Positions 7,191 through 10,808 of a DNA stretch of 10,808 nucleotides are shown piece after piece; the first letter of the stretch is position 1; every line of letters begins with the position of its first letter. The stretch is from contig CAMCIX010000028.1 in assembly GCA_945875045.1 (NCBI GenBank), positions 1 to 10,808 on the forward strand, in the 5' to 3' direction. The notes under the pieces are model-generated. The model worked only from the letters and a program-made list of their open reading frames with translations, was not told the DNA's origin and did no database searches. The DNA comes from an uncultured Clostridia bacterium (GTDB lineage Bacteria; Bacillota; Clostridia; Oscillospirales; Acutalibacteraceae). The position numbers were made by a program, and so were the translations under genes.

Positions 7191-8117
7191 CTACAAAATA
7201 AGTCCTTTTGTTTTATCTGTACCCATTACTATGTTCATACACTCGACCGCCGCGCCCGAAGCGCCCTTGCCGAGGTTGTCGTAGCGTGAGATAAGCAAAA
7301 TTCTGTCCTCATTGCCCGAGACCGAAATCTCCATACCGTCCTTGCCTGTAAGCCTGTTTGCCGAGACAAAGCCGCTCTCGTCAAACTCCTCCTTATAGCT
7401 CACAACAGGACCGTTGTATTTTTCCTTATATATCTTCTTAATATCCTCCGCCGTGCCGTTTATTTGGGCTTTAAAAAGCGGAACTGTAACGGTCATACCG
7501 CTGTAAAAATCAGCTACAACGGGGGAAAATATAGGCTGGTTTTGAAGCCCGCAAACCGCCGTCATTTCGGGCAGATGCTTGTGCTTTTGCGCTATTCCGT
7601 ACTGTCTCGGGGCGGATAACAGCGGGTCTCTTTCGTCGCTTTCATACTCGGCAATCATTTTTTTGCCGCCGCCCGAATAGCCCGTTACCGAAAAACAGGT
7701 AAGAAGCGCGTCTTTATCTAATATTCCCGCCTTTATAAGCGGAAAAACAAGAGAGATAAAGCCGCTTGCGTGACAGCCCGGTACGGCTATTCGCTTAGAC
7801 GCCGCGAGCTTTTCTTCCCTTTCCGCCGATAATTCGGGAAAGCCGTATGCCCAGTCGGGATTTGTGCGGTGAGCGGTCGAGGTATCTATAATAACGGTAT
7901 TATCATTTTCAACAAGGGATACCGCCTCAACAGCCGCCGCATCGGGCAGGCAGAGAAAGGCAATATCCGCTTGGTTTAACGCCGCTTTTCTCGCATTTGT
8001 ATCTTTTCTTAATTCCTCGGAAAGACGGATAAGCTCTATATCGTTACGGCTTTCAAGCCTTTCGTAAATTCTAAGTCCCGTTGTACCTGCGCTTCCGTCA
8101 ATAAATATCTTAGTCAT
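7191..8117 (-). CDS. argC: N-acetyl-gamma-glutamyl-phosphate reductase, short (type 2) form
   Basis: ArgC reduces N-acetylglutamyl phosphate with NADPH to the semialdehyde. The 308 residues place it in the shorter ArgC subfamily; the commoner type 1 form has roughly 340-350. The N-terminal Rossmann segment is IFIDGSAGTTGLRIYERL (4-21). The catalytic cysteine is Cys115 in VPGCHASGF (112-120). VTGYSGGGKKM (144-154) and HKHLPE (179-184, with a likely catalytic histidine) lie in the substrate domain. GASGAAVECMNIVMG (285-299) near the C-terminus is the conserved cofactor-contacting helix. The ATG overlaps the end of argH by eight bases, with GGAG ten bases upstream inside argH, so translation is probably coupled. 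The 11-base gap to argJ holds the argJ ribosome binding site. Confidence 0.95.
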   Translation of the reverse strand: MTKIFIDGSAGTTGLRIYERLESRNDIELIRLSEELRKDTNARKAALNQADIAFLCLPDAAAVEAVSLVENDNTVIIDTSTAHRTNPDWAYGFPELSAEREEKLAASKRIAVPGCHASGFISLVFPLIKAGILDKDALLTCFSVTGYSGGGKKMIAEYESDERDPLLSAPRQYGIAQKHKHLPEMTAVCGLQNQPIFSPVVADFYSGMTVTVPLFKAQINGTAEDIKKIYKEKYNGPVVSYKEEFDESGFVSANRLTGKDGMEISVSGNEDRILLISRYDNLGKGASGAAVECMNIVMGTDKTKGLIL

Positions 8118-9492
8118 TTGCCAAAAACTCCGTTATATATTCAAGCTGTTTTTCGACCGAAGCCGCCCCCGTACCGCCTGCCGAAATTCGCTTTTCAACG
8201 CAGGTATCAAGGGAGATTTCGTTATATAAATCATTATCAAACAGCGGATCAAATTCCTTGTACTTCTCCATAGGTACTGTCTCTAAAATAAGTCCGTTAT
8301 CAATGCAGTAGGCTACAATTTCGCCCACCTTTTTATATGCCGTTCTAAAGGGCATACCCTTTTTAACTAAGTAGTCCGCAAGGTCGGTCGCGTTTATAAA
8401 GCCCTTGCCCGCCGCCTTACGCATATTGTCGGGCAAAACCCGCATTGTCGCAAGCATAGGGGTGAATACCTTAAGGCACTTTTTAACCGTATCAACCGCG
8501 TCAAAGATTGCCTCCTTGTCCTCCTGCATATCCTTGTTGTAGGCGAGGGGAAGACCCTTTAAGGTGGTAAGTAACGCCATCAAATCGCCGTAAACACGCC
8601 CGGTTTTACCCCTAACAAGCTCCGCCATATCGGGGTTTTTCTTCTGGGGCATTATGCTTGAACCCGTGGTGTAGCTGTCGTCAAGCTCGATAAACTTAAA
8701 CTCCCAGCTTGACCAAAGGATAATTTCCTCCGAAAAACGGGACAAGTGCATCATAATAATTGCAAAGCAAGACAGCAGTTCGGCGCAGAAATCTCTGTCG
8801 GAAACCCCGTCAATACTGTTTAAAGAAATTCCGCTGAAGCCTAAACTCTCCGCTTCCCATTCCCTATCGGTGTTATAGGTAGTGCCCGCCAGAGCACAGG
8901 AGCCTATGGGACAGTTTTCGTACATTCTGTCTAAAGCGTCAATTAGCCGCTTAAAATCGCGGGTAAACATCATAGCGTAGGCTAAAACGTGGTGCGCAAA
9001 GGTTATGGGTTGGGCGCGCTGTAGGTGTGTATATCCGGGCATAATATCGTTTTTGTGTTCGCTTGCCAAATCGCGGATAGCCTTTAAAAGCTCCTTTAAA
9101 AGTCCTCCGATTTCGTCACATTCAGCCATTAAATACATACGGATATCTAAGGCTACTTGGTCGTTACGGCTTCTTGCAGTATGCAGTTTTTTACCCGCGT
9201 CACCTATGCGTTTTGTAAGCTCGGACTCGACAAACATATGTATATCCTCGGCATCCATATCAAACGAAAGAACACCGTTTTGGAGATCTTCAAGAATTGA
9301 AGAAAGTCCGTTTATTATCTGTAGCTTTTCTTTGGCTGTGATTATTCCTTGCTTACAGAGCATTTCGGCGTGAACAATAGAGCCTGCTATATCCTGCTTA
9401 TACATACGGCAGTCAAAGTGAATAGACGAGTTAAAATCGTCCGCCTCCTTGTCGAGAGCCTTTTGAAACCTGCCCGCCCACATTTTATCCAT
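8110..9492 (-). CDS. argH: Argininosuccinate lyase
   Basis: ArgH splits argininosuccinate into arginine and fumarate, the final step. Starting at 9492 it has 460 residues, the usual family length, and begins MDKMWAGRFQK, matching the typical (L/M)WGGRF start. Motifs of the fumarase/aspartase superfamily are HTARSRND (104-111), PGYTHLQRAQP (152-162) with the catalytic-base region at His156, and the signature loop GSSIMPQKKNPD (277-288) with the catalytic serine Ser279. The reading frame stays open about 190 bases further upstream, but that part only translates the palindromic repeat and resembles no lyase. GGAG eight bases before 9492 supports the chosen start. It is separated from argG by 255 bp containing repeat copy 2, so its expression may differ from that of argG. 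Confidence 0.97.
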   Translation of the reverse strand: MDKMWAGRFQKALDKEADDFNSSIHFDCRMYKQDIAGSIVHAEMLCKQGIITAKEKLQIINGLSSILEDLQNGVLSFDMDAEDIHMFVESELTKRIGDAGKKLHTARSRNDQVALDIRMYLMAECDEIGGLLKELLKAIRDLASEHKNDIMPGYTHLQRAQPITFAHHVLAYAMMFTRDFKRLIDALDRMYENCPIGSCALAGTTYNTDREWEAESLGFSGISLNSIDGVSDRDFCAELLSCFAIIMMHLSRFSEEIILWSSWEFKFIELDDSYTTGSSIMPQKKNPDMAELVRGKTGRVYGDLMALLTTLKGLPLAYNKDMQEDKEAIFDAVDTVKKCLKVFTPMLATMRVLPDNMRKAAGKGFINATDLADYLVKKGMPFRTAYKKVGEIVAYCIDNGLILETVPMEKYKEFDPLFDNDLYNEISLDTCVEKRISAGGTGAASVEKQLEYITEFLAND

Positions 9493-9500
9493 TAAATTTA

Positions 9501-9504
9501 CTCC
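9501..9504 (-). promoter_or_regulatory. Ribosome binding site that sets the argH start
   Basis: GGAG (in ACGGAG) on the minus strand lies eight bases before the ATG at 9492. It decides between this start and the in-frame upstream ATG near 9684, which lies inside the repeat. Confidence 0.7.
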
Positions 9505-9520
9505 GTTTCTATAGGTGGTT

Positions 9521-9526
9521 ATTATA
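9521..9526 (-). promoter_or_regulatory. Possible -10 box upstream of argH
   Basis: TATAAT on the minus strand lies 28 bases before the argH start, just outside the repeat end at 9534. The position where a -35 box would fall is inside the repeat and reads CTCATC at a 17-base spacing, which is a poor match. It may be a chance match in AT-rich sequence. Confidence 0.2.
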
Positions 9527-9533
9527 TTACATA

Positions 9534-9724
9534 GCCTCCCTCTGATGAGGGAGGTGGCACGGCTTTGCCGTGACGGAGGGAGAGAAAATTTAATACACAG
9601 AAGAATGTAAGTCTTTCTCTCCCTCAGTCTCGCTACGCTCAACAGCCGCTGACGACGGCGGTCCCCTCTGTCACTTCGTGACATCTCCCCACACTGTGGG
9701 GAGTCACCCTCGTCAGAGGGAGCC
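9534..9724. repeat. 191-bp nested palindromic repeat (MITE-like), copy 2, between argG and argH
   Basis: This copy is related to 1690-1821 and lies in the same orientation. Its left 54 bases differ from copy 1 at six positions. The right arm TCTCTCCCTCAGTCTCGCTA and onward matches copy 1 with one change, until a 60-base stretch (9647-9706) replaces a single T. The shared end CCCTCGTCAGAGGGAGCC then resumes. Hairpins are CCTCCCTC-tgat-GAGGGAGG (9535-9554), CACGGC-ttt-GCCGTG (9558-9572) and the central stem GAGGGAGAGAAA (9576-9587) with TTTCTCTCCCTC (9614-9625). It has no coding capacity of its own and no evident target-site duplication. Confidence 0.85.
9647..9706. repeat. 60-base hairpin-rich insert inside repeat copy 2
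   Basis: This block is absent from repeat copy 1. It contains two clean palindromes: TGTCAC-ttc-GTGACA (9669-9683) and CTCCCCACA-c-TGTGGGGAG (9685-9703), a nine-base-arm hairpin with a one-base centre. It breaks the outer part of the right-end hairpin, leaving only CCCTC-gtca-GAGGG. It could be a second repeat family inserted into the first, or an alternative right arm acquired by recombination. Confidence 0.6.
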
Positions 9725-9747
9725 TTTTATCAGCAGTATTATATTTA

Positions 9748-10808
9748 TTATTTAATCCCGTTTTTAGCCTTCATCTTGGCGTAAACCTTGGTCGGCAGAC
9801 CGTAAAGGTTGATAAAGCCGGCGGAATCAGCCTGATTGTAAACCTCGTCCTCGTCAAAGGTCGCGATTTCGGGGTCGTAGAGGGAATAGGGTGATGTAAC
9901 TCCCGCGTTAATCATATTGCCCTTGTAAAGCTTTAAGGTAACGTCGCCCGTAACGGTCTTCTGGGTAGTCTTAACAAAGGAAAGAATAGCCTCGGTAAGG
10001 GGGGTAAACCACTGGGCGTTGTAAACAAGCTCGGCTAACTTCTGGGCTACAAGGGACTTGTAGTGGGCGGTCTCCTTGTCAAGGCAGATGCTTTCAAGCA
10101 CGCTGTGCGCCTTATAAAGGATAGCGCCTCCGGGGGTCTCGTAAACGCCGCGGCACTTCATTCCGACAAGACGGTTTTCCACAATGTCGAGAAGTCCTAT
10201 ACCGTTCTCGCCGCCTAATTTGTTAAGGGTCTCTACAAGCTCAACTGCTCCCATTTCCTTGCCGTCAACCGCAGTCGGAACGCCCTTTTCAAAATGAACG
10301 GTCACATAGGTCGGCTTATCGGGCGCCATTTCGGGAGAAACGCCCATTTCAAGGAAGCCTTCCTTATTATACTGGGGTTCGTTTTTCGGATCCTCAAGGT
10401 CAAGACCCTCGTGGGATAAATGCCAGATGTTCTTATCCTTTGAATAATTGGTCTCGCGGTTAATTTTCAGCGGAACGTTGTGCGCCTCGGCGTAGTCAAT
10501 CTCCTCCTCGCGGGACTTAATATCCCACTCACGCCAGGGGGCTATTATCGGCATATCGGGGGCAAACGCCTTAATCGCAAGCTCAAAGCGCACCTGATCG
10601 TTGCCCTTACCGGTACAGCCGTGGCAGATAGCGTCCGCACCCTCGGCGATAGCGATTTCGGCTATGCGCTTAGCGATAGGAGGACGGGCAAAAGCCGTAC
10701 CCAACATATATTCCTCATATAACGCGCCCGCCTGAACGCAGGGGAAAACGTAATCCTCAAGAAATTCCTTGGTAAGGTCTTCTATATAAAGCTTGGACGC
10801 GCCTGTTT
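9748..10808 (-). CDS. argG: Argininosuccinate synthase (5' end beyond the window)
   Basis: ArgG joins citrulline and aspartate using ATP to form argininosuccinate. The frame is open to the right edge: before the internal ATG at 10707 it continues upstream as [15 protein letters not shown] and [14 protein letters not shown], which are conserved ArgG sequence, so that ATG is not the start. In all, 352 residues are visible. The family has about 400, so roughly 50 residues are missing, including the N-terminal ATP-binding SGGLDTS loop. Present are [15 protein letters not shown] in the substrate-binding region, [27 protein letters not shown], and the C-terminal [13 protein letters not shown] with GFINLYGLP. 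The gene ends in a double TAA. A promoter and any arginine-responsive operator for the operon would be upstream, outside the window. Confidence 0.97.
   Translation of the reverse strand, partial: TGASKLYIEDLTKEFLEDYVFPCVQAGALYEEYMLGTAFARPPIAKRIAEIAIAEGADAICHGCTGKGNDQVRFELAIKAFAPDMPIIAPWREWDIKSREEEIDYAEAHNVPLKINRETNYSKDKNIWHLSHEGLDLEDPKNEPQYNKEGFLEMGVSPEMAPDKPTYVTVHFEKGVPTAVDGKEMGAVELVETLNKLGGENGIGLLDIVENRLVGMKCRGVYETPGGAILYKAHSVLESICLDKETAHYKSLVAQKLAELVYNAQWFTPLTEAILSFVKTTQKTVTGDVTLKLYKGNMINAGVTSPYSLYDPEIATFDEDEVYNQADSAGFINLYGLPTKVYAKMKAKNGIK

Noticed and set aside
9493..9684. In-frame upstream extension of argH that would give a 524-residue protein
   Set aside because: The added residues only translate the palindromic repeat, look nothing like a lyase, and the ATG at 9492 has its own ribosome binding site and gives the normal family length.
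9534..9724. CRISPR array, because of repeated short palindromes
   Set aside because: The repeats are nested hairpins without regular spacing or unique spacers of constant size, and no cas gene is near.

Overview
The window is one end of a contig from a Gram-positive anaerobe, most likely an uncultured member of Clostridia (Oscillospirales/Ruminococcaceae-like). That placement is an inference from three things: AGGAG-type ribosome binding sites before nearly every gene, the arg-plus-car gene order, and short palindromic repeats beginning with CCTCCCTCTGA, a type I associate with gut Clostridia. All nine genes lie on the minus strand, so transcription runs from high to low coordinates.

In transcription order the window holds argG (its start lies off the right edge), a 191-bp palindromic repeat, argH, argC, argJ, argB, argD, argF, carA, a second 132-bp copy of the repeat, and carB (cut off at the contig end). 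From argH to carA the genes are packed with overlaps of 4 to 11 bases or gaps of 4 to 12 bases, which indicates one translationally coupled operon. The only two long gaps (255 bp for argG-argH, 257 bp for carA-carB) are filled mostly by the two repeat copies.

Together the genes encode almost all of arginine synthesis from glutamate. ArgJ makes N-acetylglutamate by recycling acetyl groups from N-acetylornithine. ArgB, ArgC and ArgD convert N-acetylglutamate to N-acetylornithine. ArgF carbamoylates ornithine using carbamoyl phosphate from CarA/CarB. ArgG and ArgH turn citrulline into arginine. No argA-type synthase and no argR-type regulator gene is present in the window.

Bases 1-48 are not genomic. 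They match the end of the Illumina P5 oligo, an 8-base i5 index and the Nextera Read 1 transposase adapter. The apparent stop codon and last six residues of the carB reading frame come from this adapter, so carB is a contig-edge fragment and not a naturally short gene.

I found no undescribed biological system. The most interesting non-coding content is the repeat pair: one copy carries a 60-base hairpin-rich replacement, an internal hairpin appears flipped between the copies, and the central stem and loop length are kept while the loop sequence has diverged.
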